In this document: one piece after another, positions 8,371 to 18,549 of the stretch | Layout of the letters: each line of letters begins with the position of its first letter | How positions within the stretch are numbered: position 1 is the stretch's first letter | NCBI RefSeq assembly: GCF_021325795.1 | Contig: NZ_JAHPZX010000002.1 | Span: 1 to 64,000 of the forward strand | Direction of reading: 5' to 3' | From: Bordetella sp. LUAb4 | GTDB taxonomy: Bacteria > Pseudomonadota > Gammaproteobacteria > Burkholderiales > Burkholderiaceae_B | DNA: 64,000 bases | The notes under the pieces: model-generated | What the model was told of the DNA's origin: nothing | Databases searched by the model: none | Seen by the model: only the letters and a program-made list of their open reading frames with translations | Position numbers and translations under genes: made by a program

Positions 8371-10704
8371 TTAGAAACCAGTACCGATCTGGAACTGGAA
8401 GCTCTGGGAATCGTCACCCGGCTTCTGGTTCAGCGGTCTGGCATAGGACAACTGCAGCGGACCGAGCGGCGACTGCCACGACAGACCGACACCGGCGGAG
8501 AAGCGCCAGCCGCAAGGATCGGTCACAGGATCGCTGGCCTTGCCGGTGGTGCAAGTCATGCCGGAACCCGGCTTGACCTGGCCCGCGTCGGTGAAGACGA
8601 ACCAGCGCAGCGTGCGATCCTTGTTGGCACCCGGGAAAGGCAGGTACAGCTGGGCATTGGCCACGATACGGCGCGCGCCACCGATGTAGTCGCCGGTAGC
8701 CGTGTCGCGCGGACCCAGCGAAGAGCCTTCGTAACCGCGCACCGTGCCGATACCGCCCGCGTACACGTTCTTGATGACCGGGAAGTCCTTGCTGCCGTAC
8801 GAACTGCCCCAGTCGACCTGGCCATTCAGGGCCAGCGTATAGCTACGGCCCAGGGGCAGGAAGTACTGTTGCTGACCGGACAGCATGGTGTACTGCAGGT
8901 CCATCGTCGACGCTTGCGCTTGCAACTTGGTGAAGTAACCCTTGTTCGGCGCCAGGGCGCTGTCGCGGGTGTCCTTCTGCCAGCCGGTCGAGAAGATGAA
9001 CGCGTTGGTCGAATCACCGTACTGGTCGACGAAGTTCTTGTAGGCCTGCGGCGAATCGTCGTACAGCTCGATCTGGTTACGTTCGAACGTACCGCCCAGG
9101 GTGATGCGGTCGTATTCCGAAATCGGAATGCCGAAGTTCATGCCCAGGCCATACGACTTCACGCGGTATTCGCCGTCGTTGTCGAGGAAGGGCTTGGTCT
9201 GGCGGTAGTACAGGGACGTGGTGCGGCTGATACCGTCCTTGGTCCAGTACGGATCGGTGTGCGACAGCACCGCGGCACGGTTGGTGGCACTGGTATTCAA
9301 CTGCAGCGTCAGGTTGGTGCCGCTGCCGAAGACGTTGTCTTCGCTGATACCGGCGGACAGAATCGCGCGGTCGGTCGAACCGTAACCCACACCCAGGTTG
9401 ATCATGCCGGTGGGCTTTTCCTTCACGTCGACGTTGACGTCGACCTGGTCGGGCGAGCCCGGGACCGGATCGGTCTTGACGTTGACGTCGTTGAAGTAGC
9501 CCAGGCGGTCGATCCGGTCACGCGACATCTTGATGTCGCCGGCGTCGTACCACGCGGATTCCTGCTGGCGCATTTCACGGCGCACCACTTCGTCACGGGT
9601 ACGCGTATTGCCGCCGATCTGGATGCGGCGCACGTACACACGGCGGCTGGGATCGACGTAGAACGTCAGGTCGGCCTCGTGCTTGGCACGGTCCATCTGA
9701 GGGTTCGGGTTGACGTTGGCGAAGGCGTAGCCCAACTCGCCCAGGTAATCCGTAATGGCCTTGTTGGTGTCGTTGACTTCAGCGGCGGAGAACGTGTCGC
9801 CGGCCTTGATCTTCACCAGTTTGTTGATTTCGGTGTCCAGGCCCAGCAGGTTGCCGGCCAGCTTGACGCTACGAATCTTGTAGGGCTCGCCTTCATGCAC
9901 CGTGAAGGTGATGTAGATGTCCTTGCGGTCCGGCGAAATCGTCACCTGCGGCGCTTCGGACGAATATTCCAGGTAACCGCGGTCCAGGTAGAAGGAGCGG
10001 ATGCGCTCGACGTCGCCTTCCAGCTTTTCGCGCGAATACTTGTCGGTGTCGGTGTACCAGGTCAGCCAGCCGGGCGTGGTCAGCTGGATCTGGTCCAGCA
10101 GTTCGCTTTCGGAGAAGGCCTTGTTGCCGACGAAGTGGATTTCGCGGATGCGCGCCACTTCACCTTCGAAGATGTCGAAGCTGATACCGACCCGGTTGCG
10201 CGGCAGCGGCGTCACGGTCGCCGTCACTTCCACGCCGTACTTGCCCTTGGTCATGTACTGCTGCTTGAGTTCGAATTCGGCGCGTTCCAGCATGGAGCGG
10301 TCGAAAATCCGGCCTTCGGCGAAACCCACCTGCTGCAGCGAGGTCGTGATGGCCTTGGCGTCGAACTCACGCATGCCATTGAAGCTGATGGACGCAATGG
10401 TCGCGCGTTCCTGCACGTTCACGACGACGACGTCGCGATCGGTATTGACGCTGACATCGCTGAAGAAGCCGCTGCCATACAGGCGGCGCACGGCTTCGGT
10501 CGCATCGTCTTCAGTGAACTTCTGCCCGACTTTCACGGGCAGATAGCCGAATACCGTACCGGCGTCGATCCGTTGGATGCCTTCAACGCGAATGTCCCGC
10601 ACGACGAAGGGTTCGAAGGCGTGAGCCAGCGCTGGCAACAGCAGCATGGCAAGAAGGCTCGCCCACAATCCCTTCTTGTTTTGAAACAGCCTGCGGAAAA
10701 GCAT
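8371..10704 (-). CDS. bamA: Outer-membrane protein assembly factor BamA
   Basis: Central pore of the Bam complex, which folds and inserts beta-barrels. The 777-residue protein has a signal peptide ending LLLPALAHA, five POTRA domains (about 27-425; the first starts FVVRDIRVEGIQRI) and a 16-strand barrel. The loop-6 motif TVRGYEGSSLGPRD, essential in Omp85 proteins, is present, and the C-terminal residue is Phe (QFQIGTGF), the outer-membrane targeting signal. Length is close to the usual 760-810. It lies between rseP and skp in the conserved envelope block. Confidence 0.98.
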   Translation of the reverse strand: MLFRRLFQNKKGLWASLLAMLLLPALAHAFEPFVVRDIRVEGIQRIDAGTVFGYLPVKVGQKFTEDDATEAVRRLYGSGFFSDVSVNTDRDVVVVNVQERATIASISFNGMREFDAKAITTSLQQVGFAEGRIFDRSMLERAEFELKQQYMTKGKYGVEVTATVTPLPRNRVGISFDIFEGEVARIREIHFVGNKAFSESELLDQIQLTTPGWLTWYTDTDKYSREKLEGDVERIRSFYLDRGYLEYSSEAPQVTISPDRKDIYITFTVHEGEPYKIRSVKLAGNLLGLDTEINKLVKIKAGDTFSAAEVNDTNKAITDYLGELGYAFANVNPNPQMDRAKHEADLTFYVDPSRRVYVRRIQIGGNTRTRDEVVRREMRQQESAWYDAGDIKMSRDRIDRLGYFNDVNVKTDPVPGSPDQVDVNVDVKEKPTGMINLGVGYGSTDRAILSAGISEDNVFGSGTNLTLQLNTSATNRAAVLSHTDPYWTKDGISRTTSLYYRQTKPFLDNDGEYRVKSYGLGMNFGIPISEYDRITLGGTFERNQIELYDDSPQAYKNFVDQYGDSTNAFIFSTGWQKDTRDSALAPNKGYFTKLQAQASTMDLQYTMLSGQQQYFLPLGRSYTLALNGQVDWGSSYGSKDFPVIKNVYAGGIGTVRGYEGSSLGPRDTATGDYIGGARRIVANAQLYLPFPGANKDRTLRWFVFTDAGQVKPGSGMTCTTGKASDPVTDPCGWRFSAGVGLSWQSPLGPLQLSYARPLNQKPGDDSQSFQFQIGTGF

Positions 10705-10772
10705 CCTGGATAGTCCTTGGTCGTACGAATGGCGGGGGATTTTAAGGCAGAAAGCGTATGCGTGGCACGCGG

Positions 10773-12107
10773 CTATGTGAAAAGCCGCGCAAAATCATTG
10801 AAAAGCGCAAGCCCCATCAGGCCGGCCAACAGCCCCAGTCCAGCGCGCTGTCCGATGTCCAGCCAACGCGACGGCGGCGGACTGCCGCGCAAAATTTCGA
10901 TGAGATAGTACAGCAGGTGTCCGCCGTCCAGCATGGGAATCGGCAGCAGATTGAGTACGCCCAGGCTGATGCTGATGAGAGCGAGATAGGAGATATAGGC
11001 AGCCAGGCCGAGCCGCGCGGTCTGGCCCGCGTAATCGGCAATGGTGACGGGGCCGCTGATATTGCGCCAGGACACGGCACCGGTGACCATGCGGCCCATC
11101 ATGCGCAGGGAGAACCAGGCGGTGTCGGCGGTACGGGTCACGCCCTGCCACAGGCTTTCGCCCAGGCCGTAGCGCACCGTGACCATGGGGATGTCGGCGC
11201 CCAGTTGCACACCGATGCGGCCAATGACGCGGCCGTTGGCATCATGATCGGCCTGCGGCACCGCCGACAAGGTCAGGTCGGCGCCATCGCGCCGCACCAG
11301 CAAGGGCAGCGTCTTGTCGGGGTATTGCTGGACGATCTCCACCACGCGGCCCGCATCCGGGGTGCTCTGCCCGCCCACGCCGACGATGACGTCACCATTG
11401 CGCAGGCCGGCGCGTTCGCCGGCGCCGCCGGGCACCACGCCCCGCACCACCGGCTTGGGTTCGAGCAGGCGCAGGCCGCTGGCGGCAAGGGGGTCGCCCT
11501 GCGCGGGGTCCATGCGGCTGCCGCCCAGCGTCAGCGAGCGGCGCTGCGTGCCGCCCGTTGCCGCCGTCACGTCGATCTCGACCTGGCCGCCTTCGCTGAC
11601 CCGGTCCATCAGCGCCCAGCGCGCATCGTTCCAGGAAGCCACGGCCTTGTTGTCGATCGCGACGATGCGATCGCCCGACTGGAAACCCGCGACCGCGGCC
11701 GGCGTGCCGGCGGCGGGTTGGCCCAATAGCGCGGCGGGCTCCTGCACGCCAGCCAGATTCAGCCCGGCATACAGCAGCACGGCCAGAATCAGGTTGAAGA
11801 CGGGACCGGCGGCGACGATGAGAATGCGGTTGCGCACCGGCTGGATATTGAACGCGCGGGCCGCTTGCTCGGGCGTGGCGCCTGGCGCGGGGTCGTCCTG
11901 CATTTTGACGTAACCGCCGAGCGGGATGGCCGAAAGCGCCCATTCCGTCCCGTGGCGGTCCTTGCGGCGCAGCAGAACCTTGCCGAAGCCGATGGAAAAG
12001 CGGTGCACGGTGACGCCGCAGGCGCGCGCCGCCCAGTAATGGCCCAACTCGTGGAACGTAATGAGGATGCCGAGCGCAACGGCAAAAGCGAGCAGGGTCA
12101 AGAGCAT
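10773..12107 (-). CDS. rseP: RIP metalloprotease RseP
   Basis: Site-2 protease in the inner membrane that cleaves the anti-sigma-E factor RseA and clears signal peptides. The 444-residue protein has the zinc motif HELGH at residues 19-23 in the first membrane helix, two periplasmic PDZ domains (about 120-300, including PVVRGVVPGGAGERAGLRNGD), and the NLLPIPMLDGGH motif with the third zinc ligand Asp near 394. PLGGYVKM is also typical. It lies directly downstream of dxr with one base between the genes. Confidence 0.97.
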   Translation of the reverse strand: MLLTLLAFAVALGILITFHELGHYWAARACGVTVHRFSIGFGKVLLRRKDRHGTEWALSAIPLGGYVKMQDDPAPGATPEQAARAFNIQPVRNRILIVAAGPVFNLILAVLLYAGLNLAGVQEPAALLGQPAAGTPAAVAGFQSGDRIVAIDNKAVASWNDARWALMDRVSEGGQVEIDVTAATGGTQRRSLTLGGSRMDPAQGDPLAASGLRLLEPKPVVRGVVPGGAGERAGLRNGDVIVGVGGQSTPDAGRVVEIVQQYPDKTLPLLVRRDGADLTLSAVPQADHDANGRVIGRIGVQLGADIPMVTVRYGLGESLWQGVTRTADTAWFSLRMMGRMVTGAVSWRNISGPVTIADYAGQTARLGLAAYISYLALISISLGVLNLLPIPMLDGGHLLYYLIEILRGSPPPSRWLDIGQRAGLGLLAGLMGLALFNDFARLFT

Positions 12108-12108
12108 T

Positions 12109-13392
12109 TCAAGGAGTCCGGGGAAGAGAATGCTGGCCGGCGTGGGCCCGGTTGCCGCCCGCCATGGGCGTAGCGGCTGCCGGAGCCACGGACGCCCGGC
12201 TTATCCATTCGGCCGCATGGGCGCGCGCTTGCGCATCCAGGGCCAGGACATCTTCCAGGCCGCTCAGCGTAACAGATGGCTGGCCGGCCTGCCACTGCAG
12301 GGCGTCGGCAATGGCCGGCGCGATGCGGGTATAGCCCAAATCGCCGGCCAGGAAAGCGGCCACGGCGACCTCGTTGGCCGCGTTCAGGGCGATGCAGGCG
12401 CCCTGCCCCGCGCGCAAGGCGTCGAAACAAAGCCCCAGGCAGGGAAAGCGGCGCAGGTCGGGGGCTTCGAAATCGAGCCGGCCCCAGCGCACCAGGTCCA
12501 GCATCCCCACGCCGCTTTCCACACGGTCCGGAAAACCCAGCCCGTACGCGATGGGCGTGCGCATGTCGGGCTGGCCAAGCTGAGCCAGCACCGATCCGTC
12601 GTGGTATTCGACCATCGAATGCACCACGCTCTGCGGATGGATCACGACTTCGATGCGGTCCGCCGGCATGGCGAACAGCCAATGCGCCTCGATCACTTCC
12701 AGGCCCTTGTTGACCATGGTCGCGGAATCGACGGAAATCTTGCGGCCCATGCTCCAGTTCGGGTGGGCGCAGGCCTGATCGGGCGTCACGGCGTGCAGGG
12801 TGTCGGGATCGCGGCTGCGGAACGGGCCGCCCGACGCCGTGATGAGCAGCCGGCGCACCTCGGCCGCCGGCTCGGTGGGCGCGCTGGCGCGCGCACCGTG
12901 CGGCATGCACTGGAAGATGGCATTGTGTTCGCTGTCGATAGGCAGGAGTTCGGCGCCGTTATCGCGCACCGCGGCCATGAACAGGGAGCCGGCGGCAACC
13001 AGGGCTTCCTTGTTCGCAAGCAGGATGCGCTTGCCGGCACGCGCCGCCGCCAGGGACGACGGCAAGCCCGCGGCGCCGACGATGGCCGCCACGACGGTAT
13101 TGCAAGCCGGATCCGCAGCGGTGTCGGCCAGCGCCTGGGCGCCGACACGGATGGCGGGCGCGGCACCCGCGCCGCGCCAGGCCTGGCGAAAACGGGCCGC
13201 GGCGGCATCGTCCGGCACCACGACGACAGCGGCGCCGGTCGCGGCCGCCTGTTCGGCCAGCTTGTCCATGCGGCTGAACGCCGACAGGGCATAGACACCC
13301 AGGCGGTCGGGATGGCGCGCGATGACGTCCAGCGTGCTATCTCCGACGGAGCCCGTCGAACCCAGTACCGCGATGCGTTGAAATGCCCTCAA
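12109..13392 (-). CDS. dxr: 1-deoxy-D-xylulose 5-phosphate reductoisomerase
   Basis: Second enzyme of the MEP isoprenoid pathway: converts DXP to MEP using NADPH. Signatures: the nucleotide-binding loop [14 protein letters not shown] near the N-terminus, [20 protein letters not shown] with metal-binding Asp and Glu, and [23 protein letters not shown]. At 427 residues it is longer than the E. coli enzyme (398); the excess is an Ala/Pro/Gly-rich C-terminal tail after WISRASV. Its start overlaps the cdsA stop by 4 bases. Its product feeds UppS three genes upstream. Confidence 0.97.
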   Translation of the reverse strand: MRAFQRIAVLGSTGSVGDSTLDVIARHPDRLGVYALSAFSRMDKLAEQAAATGAAVVVVPDDAAAARFRQAWRGAGAAPAIRVGAQALADTAADPACNTVVAAIVGAAGLPSSLAAARAGKRILLANKEALVAAGSLFMAAVRDNGAELLPIDSEHNAIFQCMPHGARASAPTEPAAEVRRLLITASGGPFRSRDPDTLHAVTPDQACAHPNWSMGRKISVDSATMVNKGLEVIEAHWLFAMPADRIEVVIHPQSVVHSMVEYHDGSVLAQLGQPDMRTPIAYGLGFPDRVESGVGMLDLVRWGRLDFEAPDLRRFPCLGLCFDALRAGQGACIALNAANEVAVAAFLAGDLGYTRIAPAIADALQWQAGQPSVTLSGLEDVLALDAQARAHAAEWISRASVAPAAATPMAGGNRAHAGQHSLPRTP

Positions 13393-14294
13393 AACCCGAC
13401 TCCGATAAGAATGAATGCCAGGGGCGCGACCGGCAGGACCGCATCGATCCTATCGTAGACGCCCCCATGGCCCGGCAGCAAGGCGCTGGAATCCTTGCGG
13501 CCGGCGCGCCGCTTGAGCAGGGATTCGAACAGATCACCGATGACGGACAGCGCCGCCAGGACGGCGGCCAGCGGCAAGGCGCCGCCCCAGCCCCAGCGCG
13601 CCACCAGGGCGGCGCCGAAAGTGGGCGCCCATTGGCTGCTGATGGCAATCCACAGCACCACCGCCGCGACACCCGCCAGCGCGCCCTCCCAGGTCTTGCC
13701 CGGGCTGACGCGTGGCGCCAGCTTGTGGCGGCCGAATGCACGGCCGGCGAAATAGGCGGCGATATCCGCCACCCACACCACCGCCAGCAACGAGAGCACG
13801 AACCACGGCCCCCGCTGCACGAAAAGAATGGCCAGTACCGCCCAGGCGGCCAGCAGCGCCGGCACGGCGAACAGGCTCAGGCCGATGCTGCCCGGCGCGA
13901 CGTCGGCACGCCCCCGCAGCACGGTCGGGATGGCAACCACGATCCACAGCAGGACGGCCAGGGGGACGACGCCGCGAAACACGATGCCCAGGGAGCGCAG
14001 GCTGCCTTCAGCCATCGGGGCCTGCAGCCACAGAGCAGCCAGGGCCAGGCAGATCAGCGCCAGCAGCACACCGGCGAGGACGGGGCCGGTGCCGGAGCCC
14101 GCGCCCGCGCCCGCGGCACTGGAGCCGCCGGGCCGCGTGGCCGCGGACGGCAAGGTAAGACGCAGCCACTCCCAGGCGGCGCAGCCGGTGGCCAACGCCA
14201 GCAAAGCCAGGAAAGGCCAAGGCGTGGCCAGGCTCATGGCCAGGCCCAGCACGATCAACAAAACAATGGCGGTGGCGATACGCTGGCCTAGCAT
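13389..14294 (-). CDS. cdsA: Phosphatidate cytidylyltransferase
   Basis: Integral inner-membrane enzyme making CDP-diacylglycerol, precursor of all phospholipids. The 301-residue protein is mostly hydrophobic with about eight membrane helices and ends with the CdsA signature: a KR pair, KD, and [11 protein letters not shown] (residues about 260-287), which binds the catalytic metals. [11 protein letters not shown] is also typical. A Gly/Ala/Ser/Thr-rich insert (near residues 50-70) separates two helices. It overlaps dxr by 4 bases and lies 42 bases downstream of uppS. Confidence 0.96.
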   Translation of the reverse strand: MLGQRIATAIVLLIVLGLAMSLATPWPFLALLALATGCAAWEWLRLTLPSAATRPGGSSAAGAGAGSGTGPVLAGVLLALICLALAALWLQAPMAEGSLRSLGIVFRGVVPLAVLLWIVVAIPTVLRGRADVAPGSIGLSLFAVPALLAAWAVLAILFVQRGPWFVLSLLAVVWVADIAAYFAGRAFGRHKLAPRVSPGKTWEGALAGVAAVVLWIAISSQWAPTFGAALVARWGWGGALPLAAVLAALSVIGDLFESLLKRRAGRKDSSALLPGHGGVYDRIDAVLPVAPLAFILIGVGF

Positions 14295-14336
14295 GCGGGG
14301 AAATCTCCTGGTGATCGCGAACCGCCGACAGGCGCG

Positions 14337-15104
14337 TCAGCGCTTGTCCAACTGCGCGCTGGTACGGCCGAAGCGGCGCTCGCGGGTGCGATACCACTCG
14401 AACGCGGCCTCGAGTTCGGGCGCGCCGAAATCCGGCCAATAGCGGTCGGTGAAGTAAAGCTCGGTATACGCCAATTGCCAGATCAGGTAATTGGAAATGC
14501 GCTGTTCACCACCGGTGCGAATGAACAGGTCGGGCTCGGGCGCCCAGGCCATGGACAGATAGCGCGACAGCGTGGCTTCGTCTATGCCTTCGGGTTGCTG
14601 CGCCAGCTTGGGATTTTCCGCCAGCATGCGCCGCGTCGCCTGCAAGACGTCCCAACGGCCGCCATAGTTGGCGCAGATCGACAGATGCAGACGGTCGTGA
14701 TGGGCGGTACGCGCCTGCGCCTGGTCGATCAGATCGCGCAAGCGCGGTTCGAAAGGACTCAGGTCGCCCACCACACGCAGGCGCACGCCCTGCGAATCGA
14801 GCTTGTCGACTTCGCGCTCCAGCGCCTGCACGAACAGGCGCATGAGCAGCGAAACTTCTTCCGCCGGCCGGCGCCAGTTCTCGGAACTGAATGCGAACAG
14901 CGTCAGGTAACGCACGCCCAGCCGGCCGCAGCCCTCGACGACCCGGCGCACCGCCTGCACGCCCTTGGCGTGGCCGGCAGTGCGTGGCAAATGGCGGCGC
15001 GTGGCCCAACGGCCGTTGCCATCCATGATGATGGCAACGTGGTTGGGGACCGCCGATATCTCGGGAACGGCCTGCGTGGAGCTAAGTAAACCCATGATAG
15101 GCAC
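14337..15104 (-). CDS. uppS: Undecaprenyl pyrophosphate synthase (cis-prenyltransferase)
   Basis: Adds eight isopentenyl units in cis to farnesyl-PP, making the C55 carrier for peptidoglycan and O-antigen. The 255-residue protein has the catalytic [13 protein letters not shown] motif (Asp28), [26 protein letters not shown] and the C-terminal [20 protein letters not shown] motif that binds IPP-magnesium. Two in-frame ATGs (15104, 15095) could serve as start; the first leaves 7 bases after frr. Confidence 0.97.
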   Translation of the reverse strand: MPIMGLLSSTQAVPEISAVPNHVAIIMDGNGRWATRRHLPRTAGHAKGVQAVRRVVEGCGRLGVRYLTLFAFSSENWRRPAEEVSLLMRLFVQALEREVDKLDSQGVRLRVVGDLSPFEPRLRDLIDQAQARTAHHDRLHLSICANYGGRWDVLQATRRMLAENPKLAQQPEGIDEATLSRYLSMAWAPEPDLFIRTGGEQRISNYLIWQLAYTELYFTDRYWPDFGAPELEAAFEWYRTRERRFGRTSAQLDKR

Positions 15105-15111
15105 GCCGTCC

Positions 15112-15672
15112 TCAGACGGTCATGATCTCCGCTTCTTTCTGGGTGACCATCTTGTCGATGTCGGCAACGCAACGGTCCGTCAGCTTCTGCACGTCATCCT
15201 GGGCGCGGCGCTCGTCATCTTCCGAAATCGTCTTGTCCTTGACGAGTTTCTTCAGCGTGTCGTTGGCCTCGCGGCGCAGGTTGCGCACGGCGATCTTGGC
15301 GTCCTCGCCTTCGTTGCGCACCACCTTGGTCAGGTCGCGGCGGCGTTCCTCGGTCAGCGCGGGCATGGGCACGCGGATGGTTTCACCCATCGACACGGGG
15401 TTCAGGCCCAGGTCCGATTCACGGATGGCCTTTTCGATCGGGCCGGCCATCTGCTTTTCGTAGGGCTGCACGCTGAGGGTGCGGGCATCCACCAGGTTGA
15501 CGTTGGCCACCTGGCCCACGGGTACGGGCGAACCGTAATACTCGACCTGGACGTGATCCAGGATGCCGGTGTGGGCGCGCCCGGTGCGGATTTTCGACAA
15601 ATTGACCTTGAGCGTCTCGATGGACTTGCTCATGCGGGATTCAGCCGATTTTTTGGTGTCTGCGACGCTCAT
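15112..15672 (-). CDS. frr: Ribosome recycling factor
   Basis: Splits the post-termination ribosome together with EF-G. The 186-residue protein has the expected length (185) and pattern: N-terminal helix with [20 protein letters not shown], the small domain (about 30-105), then two long helices rich in Arg/Lys/Glu including [26 protein letters not shown]. It lies between pyrH (15-base gap) and uppS (7-base gap), the classic rpsB-tsf-pyrH-frr cluster. Confidence 0.98.
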   Translation of the reverse strand: MSVADTKKSAESRMSKSIETLKVNLSKIRTGRAHTGILDHVQVEYYGSPVPVGQVANVNLVDARTLSVQPYEKQMAGPIEKAIRESDLGLNPVSMGETIRVPMPALTEERRRDLTKVVRNEGEDAKIAVRNLRREANDTLKKLVKDKTISEDDERRAQDDVQKLTDRCVADIDKMVTQKEAEIMTV

Positions 15673-15687
15673 GGCGACTCCTTATGT

Positions 15688-16404
15688 TCAAACGTGTACC
15701 AGCGTGCCTTCGTCTTCGCCGCTAACGGCGCGCTTCAAGGCTCCCGATTTATTGATGGAAAAGACCTTGATGGGCAACTTCTGGTCGCGGCACAAGGCGA
15801 ACGCCGTGGCGTCCATGACCTCGAGACGCCGCACGATGGCCTCATCGAAACTGATGCGGGCATAGCGCGTCGCTTCGGGATCCTTGTTGGGATCCGCACT
15901 ATAGATGCCGTCGACCTTGGTGGCCTTGAGCACGATCTCCGCGCCGATCTCGGCGCCACGCAGGGCAGCGGCCGTATCGGTGGTGAAGAAGGGATTACCG
16001 GTACCCGCCGCGAAAATGACGACCTTGCCCTCTTCGAGGTAGCGCAGCGCCTTGGGACGGATGTAGGGTTCGACGACCTGCTCGATGTTCAGCGCCGATT
16101 GCACGCGCGTATCGACGCTGCGGTGCTTGAGCGCATCCTGCAGCGCCAGCGCGTTCATGATGGTGGCCATCATGCCCATGTAGTCGGCGGTGGCCCGGTC
16201 CATGCCCTGGGCACCCGGCGCCACGCCGCGAAAAATATTGCCGCCGCCGATGACGATGGCGAGTTCGATGCCCATGGCAACGATCTCGGCGATTTCCTCG
16301 GTCATGCGCGCGATGGTCGCGCGATTGATTCCGAAGGCATCCTCGCCCATCAGAGCCTCGCCGGACAGCTTGAGAAGAACCCGTTTATACGATCTGGTTG
16401 CCAT
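15688..16404 (-). CDS. pyrH: UMP kinase
   Basis: Phosphorylates UMP to UDP; a hexamer of the amino-acid-kinase fold. The 238-residue product has the ATP loop [47 protein letters not shown] and the C-terminal [16 protein letters not shown] segment. The ATG at 16404 (MATRSYKR) is chosen over an upstream in-frame ATG because AAGGGA lies at the right distance. A gap of about 120 bases separates it from tsf. Confidence 0.97.
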   Translation of the reverse strand: MATRSYKRVLLKLSGEALMGEDAFGINRATIARMTEEIAEIVAMGIELAIVIGGGNIFRGVAPGAQGMDRATADYMGMMATIMNALALQDALKHRSVDTRVQSALNIEQVVEPYIRPKALRYLEEGKVVIFAAGTGNPFFTTDTAAALRGAEIGAEIVLKATKVDGIYSADPNKDPEATRYARISFDEAIVRRLEVMDATAFALCRDQKLPIKVFSINKSGALKRAVSGEDEGTLVHV

Positions 16405-16524
16405 AGGCGATATCCCTTTAAGGTTCGATCCGACGAAAGTGTAAGACAAGAAACAGGCCGGCCTAGACTACGCCTAGTGCCGGCCTGCTGGTAAAGATAC
16501 GCGAAAAGCCGGACTAGGTGCCTA

Positions 16525-17403
16525 TCAGGCCGTGCCCGCCGCCGCCGCGGCCACTTCGGCCGCGAAGTCGAGAACCTTCTTCTCGATGCCTTCGCCGACG
16601 ATGAACAGGGCGAATTGCGCGATCTTGGCGTTTTCGGCCTTGAGCATCTGCTCGATCGACTGCTTGTCGTTCTTGACGAAGGGCTGCGACATCAGCGTGA
16701 CTTCCTTCAAGAACTTCTGCACCGAACCTTCGACCATCTTGGCGACGATTTCAGCCGGCTTGCCCGATTCGGCGGCCTTCTGCTCGGCAACCGAGCGCTC
16801 GGCGGCGATGTCGGCGGCCGGGACGCCGTCGGCGTTCAGGGCCTTGGGCTTGGTGGCGGCGATGTGCATGGCCAGGTCCTTGCCCACGCTGTCCTCGCCG
16901 GCGAACTCGACCAACACGCCGATACGGCCGCCGTGCACATAGCTGGCCAGCTTGTCGGTGGTTTCGATGCGCTTGAAGCGGCGCACCGAGATGTTTTCGC
17001 CGATCTTGCCGACCAGGCCGGCACGCGTCGATTCGACGGTGCCTTCAGCGAAGGGCAGCGCGCCCAGGGCCGCCACGTCAGCCGGGTTCTTCACGGCGAC
17101 CAGTTCGGCCAGCTTGTTGACGAAGTCGACGAAGTCGGCGTTCTTGCCGACGAAGTCGGTTTCGCAGTTGACTTCAATGACGGCGCCTTGCTTGGCGTCG
17201 GCCGAGATGAACAGACCGATCAGGCCTTCAGCGGTAACGCGCGCGGCGGCCTTGCTGGCTTTGTTGCCCAACTTGACGCGCAGGATTTCCTCGGCACGGG
17301 CCAGATCGCCCTCGGCTTCGGTCAGTGCCTTCTTGCACTCCATCATGGGCGCGTCAGTCTTCTCGCGCAGTTCCTTGACCATCGAAGCGGTAATTTCAGC
17401 CAT
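16525..17403 (-). CDS. tsf: Elongation factor Ts
   Basis: Nucleotide exchange factor for EF-Tu. The 292-residue protein begins with a UBA-like domain (about 1-55, with [19 protein letters not shown]), followed by the core with the EF-Tu contact [13 protein letters not shown] and a dimerisation domain; it ends with an Ala-rich tail. It follows rpsB by 139 bases, with a hairpin between them that could lower tsf transcription. Confidence 0.98.
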   Translation of the reverse strand: MAEITASMVKELREKTDAPMMECKKALTEAEGDLARAEEILRVKLGNKASKAAARVTAEGLIGLFISADAKQGAVIEVNCETDFVGKNADFVDFVNKLAELVAVKNPADVAALGALPFAEGTVESTRAGLVGKIGENISVRRFKRIETTDKLASYVHGGRIGVLVEFAGEDSVGKDLAMHIAATKPKALNADGVPAADIAAERSVAEQKAAESGKPAEIVAKMVEGSVQKFLKEVTLMSQPFVKNDKQSIEQMLKAENAKIAQFALFIVGEGIEKKVLDFAAEVAAAAAGTA

Positions 17404-17423
17404 TGCTTTGCTCCATTCTTTCT

Positions 17424-17448
17424 AAAACACGCCCCGGCGGGCCGGGGC
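17424..17448 (-). terminator. Attenuator-like hairpin between rpsB and tsf
   Basis: On the minus strand an 8-bp GC stem (GCCCCGGC with GCCGGGGC) with a 2-base centre is followed by GTG and TTTT. The stem centre is tight, so the loop must open 1-2 pairs. Its place between rpsB and tsf is where a partial terminator is known in enterobacteria; here it is an inference. Confidence 0.55.
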
Positions 17449-17542
17449 ATGTGGGTTTGCTGCTGGAAGCGTGGCCGGGCTCGCACCCGGCATCACGGCG
17501 GCGCGGCGTACGAGCACCGGGCCGTCTTGGACGAAGGACGGC

Positions 17543-18295
17543 TTACGCCTGGCCTTCCTGCACTTCCACGAATTCTTCCTGGCCTTCTTCGCCAGCGCCT
17601 TCGACCAGACCATTGATGTTCTGTTCGCGGCCTTCCAGCACGGCGTCGGCGATGCCCTTGGCGTACAGCGCGATTGCCTTGGCGGAGTCGTCGTTGCCGG
17701 GGATGACGTAGTCGATACCGTCGGGCGAGTGGTTGGTATCAACCACGGCCACGACCGGGATACCCAGCGTGCGCGCTTCGGCGATGGCAATCTTGTGGTA
17801 GCCGACGTCGATGACGAACATGGCATCGGGCAGGCCGTTCATGTCCTTGATACCGCCGATCGACTTGTTCAGCTTGTCCAGTTCACGTTGGAACAGCAGG
17901 CCTTCCTTCTTGATCATACGCTCGGCGCCACCGTCGGCCACGACCTGTTCCATGTCCTTCAGACGCTTGACCGAGGTCTTGACCGTCTTGAAGTTGGTCA
18001 GCATACCGCCGAGCCAACGGGCGTCGACGTAGGGCATGCCGGCACGGGCAGCTTCGTTCGCAACGATTTCACGGGCAGCGCGCTTGGTGCCGACGAACAG
18101 GATGTTGCCGCCGCGAGCAGCCAGCTGCTTCACGAACTTGGTGGCTTCCTGGTACTTGGTGACCGTCTGCTCGAGGTTGATGATGTGAATCTTGTTACGG
18201 TGACCGAAGATGTACTGCGACATCTTGGGATTCCAGTAACGGGTTTGGTGGCCAAAGTGGACACCGGCTTCCAGCATTTCACGCATGAGGGACAT
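17543..18295 (-). CDS. rpsB: 30S ribosomal protein S2
   Basis: Structural protein of the small subunit, needed for S1 binding. The 250-residue product has the S2 signatures [22 protein letters not shown] and [19 protein letters not shown], and a Glu/Gln-rich acidic tail. The start at 18295 (MSLMREML) is the family start; the frame extends further up only through the leader. First gene of the long minus-strand block, divergent from map. Confidence 0.98.
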   Translation of the reverse strand: MSLMREMLEAGVHFGHQTRYWNPKMSQYIFGHRNKIHIINLEQTVTKYQEATKFVKQLAARGGNILFVGTKRAAREIVANEAARAGMPYVDARWLGGMLTNFKTVKTSVKRLKDMEQVVADGGAERMIKKEGLLFQRELDKLNKSIGGIKDMNGLPDAMFVIDVGYHKIAIAEARTLGIPVVAVVDTNHSPDGIDYVIPGNDDSAKAIALYAKGIADAVLEGREQNINGLVEGAGEEGQEEFVEVQEGQA

Positions 18296-18549
18296 AATGT
18301 TCTCTCCGAGGGTTGGGTCTTGCACTGCGCCTGTATCGACGGCGGGGGCCCGGTGATTACCTGGACCGGCCTCGCCTCCGACACCCTGGGTGGCGGCAGC
18401 ACGCGATTTGGATGAGCAGCGGTCTTCGGGTCTAATGGCCCGTCGACGTCGCTCGACTGCTTTGCTTCCTTTACTGCTCAACTTACCCTTGGTTTTTTGG
18501 GTAAGCCTATAATTCTACTATTTTTCGCCGACCGAACTCAAGCTGATAC
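18296..18549. promoter_or_regulatory. Divergent rpsB/map intergenic region with rpsB leader
   Basis: 254 bases without a gene. The rpsB side must carry that gene's promoter and a leader of up to about 200 bases; S2 leaders are often autoregulatory but I cannot assign a fold here. Near the map side lies a perfect inverted repeat, CTTACCC at 18483-18489 and GGGTAAG at 18500-18506, a possible operator shared by both directions. Confidence 0.5.
18509..18514 (+). promoter_or_regulatory. Candidate -10 element for map
   Basis: A perfect TATAAT 36 bases before the map start. The -35 is poor (TTACCC at 18484-18489, 19-base spacer), and the 18483-18506 inverted repeat overlaps it, so activity and direction are uncertain. 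Confidence 0.4.

Noticed and set aside
8365-10713. Very long plus-strand open frame of 782 codons opposite bamA
   Set aside because: It is the exact shadow of bamA, has no family motif, and is a product of high GC with biased codon use.
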